The translations under genes were made by a program, and so were the position numbers. 64,000 bases of DNA from Aselliscus stoliczkanus (lineage: Eukaryota; Chordata; Mammalia; Chiroptera; Hipposideridae), in contig CM066728.1 of the NCBI GenBank assembly GCA_033961575.1, positions 31,000,352 through 31,064,351 of the forward strand, in the 5' to 3' direction. A model generated the notes under the pieces. It searched no databases and was not told where the DNA came from. It saw only the letters and a program-made list of their open reading frames with translations. This document shows positions 1 to 12,900 of the stretch, piece by piece; the first letter of the stretch is position 1, and the number at the start of each line of letters is the position of its first letter.

Positions 1-436
1 AAATAAACATTAAGTGTTTTCCTTAACTTTTAAAAGTGTATGCAGGAAATTGTTAGAGATCATGTGAATGGTATTCTAGAGCTTATGTGACTAGAGAAAA
101 AAAGATTAAAAAAAAACACTAAAGTCTGTAAATTTTAAGAGTTAATTTTATGAATTTGGCAAATTTCAGGAGTTAATTCAATGTCGTGGATTTGGGGTGC
201 GGGGAAAAAAAAAACCTCAGGAGTAGAAATCACTAACATGCTAAATTGTGTGCAGAACATGAACTAATGAAAGACTAAAAATAAATAATTATAGAGATTT
301 GTTTGAAGGGAGAAATATGAAGAATAATTCCCTAGGATATATTTTTAATAATTTGCCTTATAAAGTAAACATGATGACTCTTTTTGGAGCCATACCTAAT
401 TGGTATAAATCGTGTAATAAAAAAAAAAATCTTTTT
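1..436. other. AT-rich single-copy DNA, nothing recognised
   Basis: I see no repeat family, open reading frame or RNA gene. There are several short A-runs, one of which (about 420-431) lies directly upstream of the first SINE. Confidence 0.5.
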
Positions 437-555
437 AAACCCCTGCTGGGCAGTGGTTAAGCGCTGGCTTGGGAAGCCAGTGGCCCCGGTTCGGTCCCAC
501 ATGTGAGGGCCAGTGACACTGCCCTCAAAAAAAAATAAAAAATAAAATAAAGAGG
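437..555 (+). mobile_element. Rhin-1-like tRNA-derived SINE, damaged 5' end
   Basis: The core 'gtggttaagcgctggcttgg' followed by a box-B-like 'ggttcgg' and the ending 'gagggccagtgacactgccctc' with an A-rich tail identify the same SINE family seen at 7.05, 16.47, 23.93, 45.15, 52.07 and 53.66 kb. The first ~15 bases that other copies begin with (gggccggc...gtggcgc) are degraded here. The family is a Pol III-type non-autonomous retroposon mobilised by L1; the copy is not a gene. Confidence 0.85.
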
Positions 556-3476
556 GAGCAGAGACCAGTTAGCAGTTAGGCAGGTCCTTTGTGTCAATCT
601 GAGAGGTAATACACCTTGAAAGAGAAAGTTCAGGATGTCTAAATTGTAGGATGGGGTGGTTTCAAAATGCCCACTTTTTCATTGCAGTTTTATTGTTTCT
701 TGAAAAATTATTAATTCCTGTAATATCATGAATTTGCTTTTATATGTAAATAAAGTCATTGGTTAATTATCTGATGATAAGTATTGTATACTAGAAAATT
801 TTCCCATATTCTAGTATTTATTGTGAGAAAAGTATGGAAACAATAGAAAAATGGGGTATTCTCAAATAGGACAGTGGAGAAAATATATGATTATAAAATC
901 AATATTATATATTTATATATGTACACATGATTACATACATTTAATTTTCAGTCTGATCATTGGTACAATAAATCCAGAGCACTAAAATAAAATACATGCA
1001 CACACTTATACTCACTTAATTCCTACCTCTCTTCTGATTTCAAATCATGGAATACTCACCTATTATTCTAGCTACAAATTGTTCTGTCTTCAAATTATTC
1101 TGATTCAGTTAAGGTGCTTGTAATTGAAAATTTTGTAAGTAGTTAACTTAATTCGTTGATTTTCCAGGTTATCCATACAATGAATTTAGATGTAGCATAT
1201 AGTCCTCAGATAGAGAAATAAACATATTCAATAGTGTCATACAAAATAAAATTTGTTTCCTTCTGTAATCATTATTCAGTACATGACAGCCTATGTCTTG
1301 TGAGCACCATCTAAAATGCTAATGCCTGTATGTGAGATACAGGACACAGCAGAAAAAACAAATTTCGCCCATTTGAATTATAAAGATCCTTTATTTTACT
1401 TCATTATCTGGGTGTCCGTGTCCCACTGATCTAAATTTATTTTGAAAAACATTTACTTGGCTATATAGATAGAGTTTGAGCCATTAGTAAATTCTGTTAG
1501 TATTATCATGAAGAGTAGAGGATGTCATCCTTTGGTAAAATGACTATAATATAAAGAAAAAGAATATCGGAAAGATACTACTCTTGTTAGAATTAGGGAA
1601 GGGGGTAAGTTCCAGATAAATAAACTAAAAGCTATGTCCTGTGGCATTCTAGTTAGGCTCTTTTCTAGTAAGTGGTTTTCTAATGAATAATCAAGAAACA
1701 CCTGGCTTATATTTACCACATGTAGGATTTAGGGACATTAAAGCAGGGATCCCTTTGGCATCCAGGTCTACATAGGCTATAAATAGCAAAGTAGACATAC
1801 TTCCTAAGAAATTCTCTTTCAATGAATTGAATTATTCTGAACACAGATTCCAGATTACTCAGATTTGGTGGTGCTCATCTCCATTACCCATTTCTATGTA
1901 TATCACCTCAAACTACAAATCTACAGCTTGATTTACTGGAGAATGTCAACAGGGTTCCTTTATTTTACAAGCCTTATTCTGGTAGTATAAGGATAGTATC
2001 ACTCATTATTCTCACTCCTGAGGATACTTCATTAAGTAGAATCTTATATTTCAGAACCATCTCCATGAAGTCCCCATTTAATAAGAATAGAAAACAAGTG
2101 AACTCACTTCTGCTTTTCATTTGAGTAAATGGATTATAAAACTTGTTTTAAATGTATAAAAAATAGAGTAGGTAGAGTTTAGTTGGCTACAACTAAAGCT
2201 CTCAACATGTCAACCATATAACATGTACTTGCTCAGTTTCCCTCCTATCCTCTACCCTCCTAAGCTCTGCCTGCTCCCTAATTAGAAGAGTGATACCAGC
2301 TCTGCAAGGCTACTGTCTGACTGCAGAGACTGGCTGATAAAAAGAGAACATCCAGTTAATTACTTGTGCTTGAATCACATTTAAATTGGTTAATGTGCCC
2401 CTAAAAATATCAAATGTTGACTGTACTCATTTCCTTGTGATGGGGTGATACCAGTCAGACCTAGTCCTCAATTAGTTGGAAGAGCTGTGATCTAAATATT
2501 TCTCTTTCATTTTCATCACTAGCTCTCTCAATATGCCTAGGAATATATGCAGTGTCAAGACCTAACACCTCCCCAAAGAGTTTCCATGCAAGAATATCAA
2601 TTAAGAAACAGAAACTTCACTTACTTCTTCCCAAGCCATAGCTGAATATTACATTAAATTATTATCAATGCCATAATACTCAGGGGAGATTCATTTCTAC
2701 TGCAGGTATAAGCATCTTTAAAGCCTTTGTATCTTTACTCTTGTAAATGAAGAGATAAGAGAGGAATTTTATATAGAATTACATTGTCTTAGAAGTCAGA
2801 GTTTCTCTGCCATGCTGTGTCTTATACCTTCTTGATAATTTTCTGACAGGAGAATTCACTTTCAAGAATGAATTTTCCCTCCATCAGTCCTCCTATATAG
2901 CTACTGTTGGAGCAACCAAAACTGTTTTTCTGACTATTTTTTGTGACTATGGCTCTTTGGGGGGATATAATTATATGTGTCTTATAAAAATAAATAAATA
3001 TGTAGACTTCTCGGATGAATACTGCTGTCTACAATTATATCAGCTCCCTGCTCCACACCTGCTCCTCCTGGGAATTATATGAAAATGATAAAGATCTCTC
3101 ATACACACCCCATTTTCAATGACACCAGGACATAGATATACTATGTATGTAGCTAATATATATGTTTTGATTGTGTAAGTCAGGGAGGTTTGGCAGAAGC
3201 TACACAAGAGGAAGAAAAGAGAAGAGGGTGGAAAGAGGCCCTGCAGTGGCAGTTCTTCAAAGGTACCAGAAAAAATGTACTTCCTGAAGCTGAGGTACTT
3301 ATTCTGTAGTGCGGAAGTAGTATGTTTTGTATGAAGACCGGCAGTAGAAGCTTCCTTGATAGGGTTTAGAAAGGAAGTAAAAATTAAATTACATATCAAA
3401 ACTGATATATGGCCAAAAGGATGACAAAACATAAGCAAAGTCAAAACACATAAGTAATTTTGAATGTATACCTCCC
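556..3476. other. Single-copy AT-rich DNA, one conserved-looking block
   Basis: No transposon or convincing coding sequence recognised. The subregion about 2255-2560 is less AT-rich, has several homeodomain-type TAATTA/TTAATTA cores and repeats the word 'gtgatacca' about 160 bp apart, so it is a weak candidate for a conserved noncoding element. The 156-codon reading frame on the minus strand at 3040-3510 has no domain and runs into an L2 tail, so I regard it as chance. Confidence 0.4.
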
Positions 3477-3545
3477 AAGTATCCCAAGTACATAGAACAC
3501 TGCCTGCCATATAGTAAATATTTGTTGAATGGATATATGAATCAA
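3477..3545 (+). mobile_element. L2 3' tail fragment
   Basis: The run 'acatagaacactgcctgcc' followed by 'atagtaaatatttgttgaat' matches the well-known 3' terminus of LINE L2 (sense orientation). Very short and diverged, an ancient mammalian fossil. Confidence 0.65.
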
Positions 3546-3579
3546 ATAGAAAAATTCAGCAAAGACTACAGTTTATAGA

Positions 3580-4440
3580 AAACAGAATAAAATGACTTTT
3601 ACACATATTTTAAAATGTTCAATCACTAGTTATAATAAGATAAAGTATTCCATTCTTCATCTATTACATTGGCAAAAATCCAAATACTTGATAAAGCTTC
3701 CTGTTGGCAAAGCTGTGAGGAAACAGTTATTATCATACATTGCTGATGAGAATGTAATTTGTGTAAGATTTATGGAGAGCAAATTGGCAATATCTCCCCA
3801 AAGTACAAAAGCATATACCTTTTGACAGCGATTCTAATTTGGGTGGTGTCCTAGAGAACTGCTCATGTCCATAATGAAAGATGTACAAAATGATTCATTG
3901 CAACATTATTATTAAAAGTAAAATAATGGGAGAAAATCAAATTCCCAGGGATAGGGGACCAGGACTGTATAAATTAATTATAATATATCCACTCAGTGGG
4001 AATATGATACAGTTATAAAACTAATGAGAGAACTCTCCTAAGATCTTCAGGTTATATGATCAAAGAAAAGAAGTGTAAGCCAAGACAGTATTTACATTAT
4101 GCTACATTTTGTGTTTGAAAAAAGGTAGAAAATAAAAATATTGATTTGTAGTTATTTGTATATACTCAAAGAACTCTGGAAGCACTCACAAGAAGCTAAA
4201 AATAATTGTTCCCTATTTGGAACAATTGATGGAAGAGGGAACTAAAGAGAGAGATAACAGAGAGACGTGGGAAAGATGCATATGTACATGATTTTTTATA
4301 GCTTAAATTATTGGAACTGTGCAAAGGGTTCTCCTATAAAATTTTACATTCAAATTAGAAAGATATTAAAATCATCTTTTGTTATTGGAATATACTGAAT
4401 ATTACAATTTTAATAAAGTTTTCCTTTCTTAAAAAAAAAA
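3580..4440 (+). mobile_element. L1ME-type 3' end relic
   Basis: Landmarks of old L1 3' regions appear in order: 'cattgctgatgagaatgtaa' (about 3738), 'aaattggcaatatct' (about 3780), 'ttcattgcaacattatt' (about 3895), 'ataggggaccagga' (about 3951) and a short A-run near 4430. Reading frames are broken throughout. Old, inactive LINE-1. Confidence 0.75.
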
Positions 4441-4534
4441 TAGAAATTATGTACAAAGCTAGCAAGTAAAATAAAGTACTGATGTCCAGATTCATCACAA
4501 AATGACTCTCTAAGATTCATAGCAATATAAAGAC

Positions 4535-5270
4535 TCATTAATTCAACCATTCTCTCAACAAATGTTTATTGTGTTACTCCCACTCTTCAAGATGATGGAG
4601 ATACTATGCTGAACTGAACAGGAATAGGTGAGGTGGCTATTCTTCTGGAACTTCTATTTCAGTAAGATAGGAAGACAATGAACAAGTTAAATTATTAAAT
4701 AAGAAAACCAGGATGATATAACATCATATTAAGTGTTATTATTAAGATAAAATAGCATGATACTCCATAGACAATAACTTGAGAGTTTTTTGTTGTTGTT
4801 GTTGCTGTTGTTTTTTTGATAGAGTGGTCTGAGGAAGCTTCTTTGAAGATTAGCATGGGAGGTTACATTTGAACTATGACTTGAATGACAAAAAAGGCAA
4901 GAATGCACACATCAAAAAAATAAGCACTCCATTCAGATATCAGTAGAAGCAAAAGCTTGGGGTGGGAACAAGCTTAGCATGCTTGAGGACAGAAAAAGAT
5001 ACAGAGTGAATACAGTGAGTGAATACAGAGAAATGAACAAGGACTAGAGTGGCATGAATTAAGAGTTAAGTGTGTGGCCCCTAATGTGGAGACATCTACA
5101 CTGATGGCCAGGGCAAGAAGTGGGATGAGGAGCCAATGGAAGATTTTGTGTAGATGTGTCATGTGGTCTGACCTATGCAAACAATAGGCTTGACTTTGCT
5201 CACTGGCTGCATATTTTAGGGGCAATAGTAATAGCAGAGTAGATGGCTGTGAAACTTGATTGGACCTGTG
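4535..5270 (-). mobile_element. L2 fragment, antisense
   Basis: In antisense the L2 3' end reads 'tctcaacaaatgtttattgt' (about 4551), then 'gaagcttctttgaaga', 'ggttacatttgaactatgacttg' in substance (about 4861-4883), and further upstream 'gaggagccaatggaagattttg' in substance (about 5128-5149) and 'catgtggtctgac'. These landmarks occur in the correct order for one L2 copy about 700 bp long. A (GTT)n-like T-rich run at about 4787-4817 interrupts it. Confidence 0.75.
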
Positions 5271-5689
5271 TATGAAAGTCAGGGGAAAGTTGAATCAAGA
5301 CAAAAAGATTTAGAAATCATCTATATATAAAGGTTATTTAAAGCTACAGGTGTAGGAGATAAATGAAATTGCTTATAAATGAAACAGATATAGGAGACAT
5401 GATAAACACAGAATTCATTCCATGGGTATGCCAACTTCTAGAAATAGGGAAGAAGAGAGATTTTTTAAAAAAAATTTACAAGTTAATATATACAAAAATT
5501 ATTTTTAATTCTGTATAAATGAAAGCAACTAATATAAATTTAATATATTCAAAAAATATTTGCAACAAACATAATTTTCAAAGTGTTTATATGTGGTATT
5601 TAAAGATTTTTAATGGGCTCCTGCTCTTCATTTTTAATAAGGCAAAGCTTATGATCAAATAACTTATACAGGCAAAGATCATAAAGTAT
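5271..5689. other. AT-rich DNA, possibly degraded L2
   Basis: Probably the eroded upstream continuation of the L2 at 4.5-5.3 kb, but I cannot align it confidently. No other feature seen. Confidence 0.3.
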
Positions 5690-6120
5690 GGGGAATTTAT
5701 ACTTTTGTCAATTATTAAAGAAATAGAAAATAAACATTTCTTAGCATACCATTATATTCTTTTATCTGTGAGAAACAATTTTGAGTAAAAACTTTCAAAG
5801 CTTGTGAGATTGTGGTAAAACTAATACAGTTGAAAACAGCTGTTTGCTTTGTAATAAACAATATGTAGCAAAAGACAATTTGTTCATCCAATATGATTCA
5901 GTAATTCCACCTTTGGGAATATGCATGCTATGACCAAAATTCCACAGAAAAGCACTACTTATATGCAGAATCAGATTTTCATTGCAATACCTTTAACTTT
6001 AAGAAATTGGAGAAAATCTATACAGACAAATGATTAAAATAAATGTAGTATATGTAGATTGGATGATTATTTTGAAACTTCAATAAATTATCATTAAAAG
6101 TGATCTATAGAAACCCATGG
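5690..6120 (+). mobile_element. L1M fragment
   Basis: Contains degraded L1 3'-region phrases such as 'cagtaattccacctttggga' (about 5901) and 'ttcattgcaata' (about 5979), followed by sequence resembling the 'aaataaatgtagtatatgta' segment of old L1s. No intact frame. Confidence 0.6.
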
Positions 6121-6439
6121 AGATGTGTCTAATCAATGGAATTTTTTTAGGAAGACCAAATGACATTTGTACTGTTTCTGTCTGCCCCATTCTCATGACC
6201 AATTCATGGATTTTTCTCATTTCCATCACCATTTCTAAAATATAAAATCCCACAGTACTAGCTCTCTGTTCCCTGCCCTCCTCAAGTACACACCACTACC
6301 ATTTATCAATTCACCCACTTTGTTAGCATAACTTTAGGAATGTGGCTGTTTGTTACTGAGAACATCATTACCAATAGGTTTTCACTTGGGATAAGTCTTA
6401 TTCAGAAAGCATGGCATAGAGTTCTGATGAGGATCCAAC
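6121..6439. other. Unassigned DNA
   Basis: Moderately GC-richer stretch with no recognised repeat, gene or RNA. Confidence 0.3.
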
Positions 6440-6780
6440 AAATCAGAGTGGAGGGTTAGTCAGGGATAAATCAGACAGAGAAAGAAATGATGTATAATAT
6501 CAGTATATGGAATCTAAAAATGCTGAACTCATAGAAATGGAGACTAGAATGGTGATTTCCAGAGGTTGGGGGGTGGGGCAAATGGAGAGATGTTGGTCAA
6601 AGGGTACAAACTTCCAGGTGTAAGACGAGTAAGTTCCGGAGATCTTGTGTGCAGTACAGTAATTACAGTTGACAACATTGTATTATGTATTTGAAAGTTG
6701 CTAAGAGAATAGATCTTAAATAGTCTTACCACTAAAATGAAATGGCAATTATGTGACCTGATGGAGGTGTTAGCTAAGAC
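6440..6780 (+). mobile_element. L1 3'UTR fragment
   Basis: Landmarks: 'ggaatctaaaaatgctgaac' (about 6508), 'agaatggtgatttccagagg' (about 6546), 'gggtacaaacttccagg' (about 6600) and 'agttgctaagagaatagatc' in substance (about 6696). This is the standard 3'UTR of L1M elements. The normal A-tail is replaced by the purine-rich tract that follows. Confidence 0.8.
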
Positions 6781-7153
<373 letters not shown>

Positions 7154-7189
7154 TTGTTGGGAGAGAGAGGAGTGAGAGGAGAGAGAGAG

Positions 7190-7220
<31 letters not shown>

Positions 7221-7318
7221 AAAAGAAATCCGTAAGGAAAATTTAAGAATTTTGGTGAGCAGGTTAAGAAAATATTTCCCTTCAGAGGCTTTTTCAAAGC
7301 ATCCTACAAATCATCACA

Positions 7319-7362
<44 letters not shown>
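7154..7362 (+). repeat. Purine microsatellite and (CA)n
   Basis: GA/GAAA repeats continue to about 7228, then about 90 bp of L1-like sequence, then a (CA)n run at about 7319-7362. Confidence 0.85.
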
Positions 7363-7365
<3 letters not shown>

Positions 7366-8637
7366 TCCTGGTCTCCGAAATATATAAGGAAACATTCCCT
7401 ATAGTGATTTAGGCACTTATAAGAACACAATGACTTTTTTAGACAATAGAGGAGTGATTGAGCATTCCTGTCATGCTGGCGAATCATAAAAATTATTAGC
7501 TTGTCTCTTTATATACATGTGTGAATCTCTGCTCTCTGAGGCATTTGCGTTTACTGGAACTTTATTTCTATAAAGATCCACTGAGTCTCAAGAAGAAATG
7601 GAAATGTATTGCATGCTCTTCTTCATTACCTCATTTGCAAAGTAAATAATTGCTCACAAAGGAAATCCGAAAGAACAACATAAAAACCAGGCCACTTAAA
7701 AGAAGGGTAAATCTGGTCCTGAAAGACTACACTCTTTATTCCTGTGCAGAAACTTATGATTCTATTGATGAATCTATTGACTTTGTTCGGTTTTGTAGCA
7801 ATGCAGAGCAAAAGGAGAAAATAGTGTGTTAAGATCTCACTGAGTATCTGCTAGAATTGTCAAACAATAAACAGAAAATTAACCATATATAGTCAATATC
7901 TTAGCTTGCTAATAGGCATTTGCTTTCTCATTTAACGTGGTAATTGTTACTATTTTTGGTACAAATTTTTACTGATATTTTATGATAGAAACATTAATTT
8001 TGTGTATTATTTTCTATATAGAAAATATGCATCAGAGCTGCAGCAATGATACTGCAATGAATCTCATGTACTGCGTGTCTTACCTGGTTCTCCAAGAAAT
8101 TGGAGCCTAAGGCACAAAAACCTTATGCTGTTGCAGGAAATGCAAACTCAGAGAGCTGACTGGAGGGATAGGGGAGTGAGGCGGAGTAAAAAATACAGTA
8201 AATTACAAAAACATGTTATCAAGTTGATAGCTACTGACTGGTTGGCCTCATAGAACTGTTCTCTGTGAAGCTATACAAACTTAATATCAAAACAATCCAT
8301 CCAGTGGGAGAAAGTTACAAGAATATATTCCCTGGTACTTATCTCTTATTTGTCAAAAAATACTGTCCTCAAGGAAGTTGAGAATTGCCTATATTCTTTC
8401 AGATGGCATATGCATGGGTACCGAGCTGAATCCCATACTCTGTCTGTGCCTGTGGAATCCAAGGGTTAGCCTTAGAACAGGGGTGAGGCCTGTAGGACAC
8501 AGGCATAAGAGAAGGCGCTGTCAGGTGGCACACCTGTGGGATGTCTGTTAGAGCCTGTTCAAAGCACATGGCCACTCACAGTGGTTGTAACAAGGCATAG
8601 TGAGGCCGAAAGTTTGTGAAGTGGTGGATAAAAGAGG
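7363..8637. other. Single-copy DNA, nothing recognised
   Basis: No repeat family or coding potential that I can support. Overlapping opposite-strand 60-codon frames at 7.63-7.83 kb have no recognisable domain. Confidence 0.4.
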
Positions 8638-8815
8638 TGATCCTCAAATTTTAAAGGCATCAGAAGCCTGTGGGGGGCTTATGAAAACATGGATGGCTGG
8701 GTGCCACCCCCAGAGTTTCTGATTTCAAAGGTCTGAGGTGGAGCTAAGTAATTCACATTTGTAACAACTTTGTAGGTGATTCTGATGCTTGGTCCCAGGC
8801 TTTGAGAAACACTGC
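8638..8815 (+). mobile_element. hAT-Charlie type MER fragment
   Basis: Starts 'tcctcaaattttaaaggcat', contains 'ggtgccacccccagagtttc' (about 8701) and ends 'caggctttgagaaacactgc'. The ends are imperfect inverted repeats of the 'ggttctcaaa...tttgagaaccactg' type, typical of MER5/MER20 non-autonomous hAT elements. Exact family uncertain. Confidence 0.75.
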
Positions 8816-9796
8816 ACAAATCTGCAGTCCATTGCACGGCTCCTACACATTCCCTCAGGAGCTGTTACTGTGTATCAGCCAACTCCTGCAATTCCTCCTG
8901 TGTGTAATCTATTTCCTCCAGGTCATGGACTGCACTTTCCTGGCTATGTTGAATTTTGACTTTTGTTACCCACTAAGAATCACTGAAGATGGTAGGGAAG
9001 GGTCCTGAGGAGATACCATCTTCTCAACTATATGACTCAGGTGAGGCCTTTGTACAAACTGTATGGGCAGTGAGGAGAGACAGCTACTTGTGCCAGTCCA
9101 GAGGGTTCGATGAAATCTAGACAATCGACATACTTCTCTCTTGAAAATCCTAAACAAAATACTACCTTTCTGTGGTTACCTATCTACTCTGTTCAGCTAC
9201 ACAATGTGATATGTTTTTTGAAAAAAATGGGAAGAATAAGGTAAGTCTAAGAAAACCATTAAGAAGTCGATTCCAGCTTAGCAAGCTCCTTTTCAAACTC
9301 TTGTGTATCTGCACTTCAGACTTTGAGAAGAATAGGGAAATATTTTATGAAGGCAATAACTGAGCAAAATGCATATCTAGAGGTTAAAGGCTTTGATATA
9401 AAAATAGGACCTTATAACATTGATAACTTGTAAAAAGCAGACTATGGATGGAAAAACACAATTTTTCACTTTTTATAACGAATATCTGTTAGAAATTCTT
9501 TGAGTTCACTTGAAGCAAATAAGTATCACAAAAATCTCAACAAGTCATCCATTTATGAATACATCTGCTAAATTAAAAATGAGGTTCAGCAGTACAGAGA
9601 ATCATCCCATCACAGTTATTTCATGGGTGACTGCTCTTGCTGACCCTGCAGCTACAGAGTACAGGCCCTTCCAGAAGCCCCCAGGGAGCTTCTGTTTAAT
9701 TGACTTAATAATTTAATAATAACTATCAGAGGACCTGTGAAGTCAAATGTAAGGGATGAAAAGATTCTATACACAGTACAACATTTGGACAATTTC
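8816..9796. other. Single-copy DNA, nothing recognised
   Basis: No repeats or genes that I recognise. Confidence 0.4.
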
Positions 9797-9965
9797 CGTT
9801 CAGCCATTCAATATTTATTGAACACCTGTCTTGCATTAAGAACTTTGCTAAGTACTACGAAGTGCAAAGATGGTAAGCAATACTTTTGCTCTCTAGAAGT
9901 TCATGGTCTACTATGGGAGATGATGAATAAATAAACAATTCCAATAATTTGTAAAAAGGAGCTTT
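9797..9965 (-). mobile_element. L2 3' end, antisense
   Basis: 'caatatttattgaacacctg' (about 9809) and 'agaagttcatggtctacta' with 'gatgaataaataaa' follow the antisense L2 3' terminus order. Confidence 0.75.
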
Positions 9966-12900
9966 TTAAAAAGATGAGGCAAGTGTGATAGGATTGCTTC
10001 AAGAAAAGCTGTTTTAGTACTACGAGGGAGAACATTTGTTTTTGGCATAAGTAAACCCTATAAACATGGCAAATTGAATGTTCAAATCAAATAATAAGAT
10101 ATGCTTATAATAATGCATTACACACACATACATAACACAGATATTATACTTCGTGAGACACAATTTACGATCAGTGTCCCTGCTCTGTCCACCTCTCCTG
10201 AATCTTACCTCTGCCCAGCCTGTCTCACATCTGACATACGGCTCACATTACTGTGGAAATGTGGAAGGATGCGAAAGGAGGTAAGATATGAATTTTGTAA
10301 TATTCAAAAATGAGATTCTATGTCACCAAATGTAATTCTAATCACTTGTTCTCATGAATTATCTGATTGTTTGGGGAAATACAGAGGAGCGGGAATGCCA
10401 GAAAGATTTGTCCTTAGACTATTTTTTAGCCACTTCCTCCTCACAATATAAATTAAACCACAGACACTATGGTTTAATCTAAAAGAAAACAGGTAAATAG
10501 AATGTAAAGTATGAAGGGAACAGTATCCCAGAGGGGACTTTCTTTTAGGAAACACCTTGTTTCTTTATTCAACCAAAAATATATGTGTAGGTTAAAGTTA
10601 ATATTTAAATTTTTTGCCCTCTAAATATTAAGTATTATTAGTATTTAAAAAGATAAAATTTATTATAAGTAATCCCCAAATATTAACAATATTATCAGAT
10701 ATGTGTTAAAGCTCCTGGGGTTACAGAAGGAGAGAAAGCAGAGAAGATAATTTTTTTCTTACTTTTCTTCATCCTTCCTCTTTTCTTCTTCCTTTACCTC
10801 AACCTTCTCCCTCCCTTTGCTTCGCCTCATCCTCCTTTATTAAATATAAAAAGTTCTGGCTTTATCATATAACAGCGAAGTGCTTTGGGAGCTCAGAAGA
10901 ATGGGATATCATGCTAGGTGAGATGACATTTGAACTTTACTTTCAGAGAGGAGTTGTTTATCAAGGAGAAAAATGGCCCAGGTCAGAGGCGACATGGATT
11001 TGGTCTGAGGATTGACGTGGCCTGTCATGAATAACATAGTGGCCTAACACAGCATCTGCCTTCATGTCACAAAATGTTTGCACTTCTCTTGCTACATTTC
11101 TGAAAACACAGCTAGTTATAAAATCTTTCGATTCGTAAGTAGTCCTTTTTAACCCTTTGAGAAAATGCAAGAGGTAATGCAGCAGTCAAAATCAATTCCA
11201 CAGAATGAGATGGTTTCCCTGTGAACACTTATGTGAGGGCCTTGTGGGGCCAAGGGAGATGCCACTGAGGGGAACTTAGGCCACAGGTGCAGAACTGAAA
11301 AGCCATGAGGGGAGAGAAGCTCCCTATTTATTTCAAAGTCCTTATTTCAACACTTGTCCCATGAGTGATCGTGAATGCCTACGAGGGAGAATTTCTCATC
11401 CTCTTTCCTGCTTGACTACATGTCTTTCCTCACCCTACTACCAAACCCAGTTCAAAACTCAGCAATGAGACTGTCGCAGTTAATACTCCTGCCATGCTAA
11501 ATGTAAATGATTTTGATGGGGATATCTGTGACTCTGTTTAGTTTATAATATTGTTTCTACAGGAAAATGCATTCCCGATTCTCCAAGGAGCAGCCTAGAA
11601 ATAATTTTGGTTAGAAAAGGTCATTTGGATGTTGGACACTTATGTAAGAAGCTAAAAGACATTAAAGTCAATAGTGGTGCTGTCAACTGTCCGAGCTGGA
11701 TGTCTCATATCCTGTGAGACTCGACAAGGACAGTGGGAGGCAAGCACTGGCTGCATCTTTTATTTCTTTGAATTTCATAGTAGATAATGCCTAAAGGTGG
11801 ATAGGTAGTTAAAGGTCAGCTTTACCTTTTGTTGATTACTTCATAGCATAGTCGTTTTAATAAAGATCTATGAAAACATAATGAAATGATATTTGATTTC
11901 TAACTGAGAGCAAACTATGTAAACAATTATGAAAGAAAGAAAAAACATTTATAGCAATGTAAGCTCCATGAGAAACATAACACTCCACTGAAAGGACATT
12001 GCATGTACTATTTTTAATATACTGAATTAAAAGTTTCAAGTATTTTAAATCCTGAGTTACAAGTTGGAATTGTAACTGTTTTTATTTTACTATTCAAATG
12101 TGTTTGAGGTTTTCACCAAGATTCATCCATTTTTCTCAGACTTCTATGATCCAAATCTAACCTCTCAGCTGGCTTCCTCCACCTTTTTCTCATACAATTT
12201 ACCTCCAATCTTCTCACCACCATCCACTGACATCTCTTTTATTGATGTCAAATGTATTACTTTCTTTCTTAGAAACCTTCTTTTGTTGAGGAGTATATCC
12301 TATTACCCTTTCTAAATGACTTTTTTGTTTCACTTTTCTAAACATATCAAAATAAATAAAACACTAATTTTGAAAAGTACTTTTGTTGAAACTATAATAT
12401 TTTCCCTTTCTGTCATCAATTTATTTTTCACCTGGAGGTGGAAAATGCTTGCAACAACTAATATTATCCAAGAGATATCTTTATTCCAGAGGAAATAAAT
12501 GCTGCATTTGTGTTTTGAAAGTGAGCAAGGTAGAGACAATGCAACTTGGAATTTTAAAATCCTCATTATGATTAGTTGAAAACCAACACATTGAGTTTCT
12601 ACTATGAGGATAATATGAATTTGAGCTTATTGGATCTTGAAGAAAGCAAGCTTTAAATGAGGCAACTCCCATACTGGGAAGGCAATATTCAAAGGCTCAG
12701 AAAACCTGTGCCAACAGAGTGAGAAGAACAAAGGAAATAGAAGGGAAAAATGAGTTTTCAAGTGTATATAAATAAAAATATTGTTTCTTATTTCAAAGGG
12801 TGCTTAACTCTGAGAATTACTGGTGCCCTACCTAACCCCCACACTGAAAATATATATTAGTTTTATCATGAAATAGAAATACAATATATTAGAAAAATGT

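Noticed and set aside
437..555. tRNA gene
   Set aside because: Box-like sequences are present, but the body does not fold as a tRNA and the A-tail and repeated occurrence show it is a SINE. The same applies to the other SINE copies.
3040..3510. 156-codon minus-strand frame
   Set aside because: No recognised domain, ends in an L2 fragment, and the composition is that of random AT-rich DNA.
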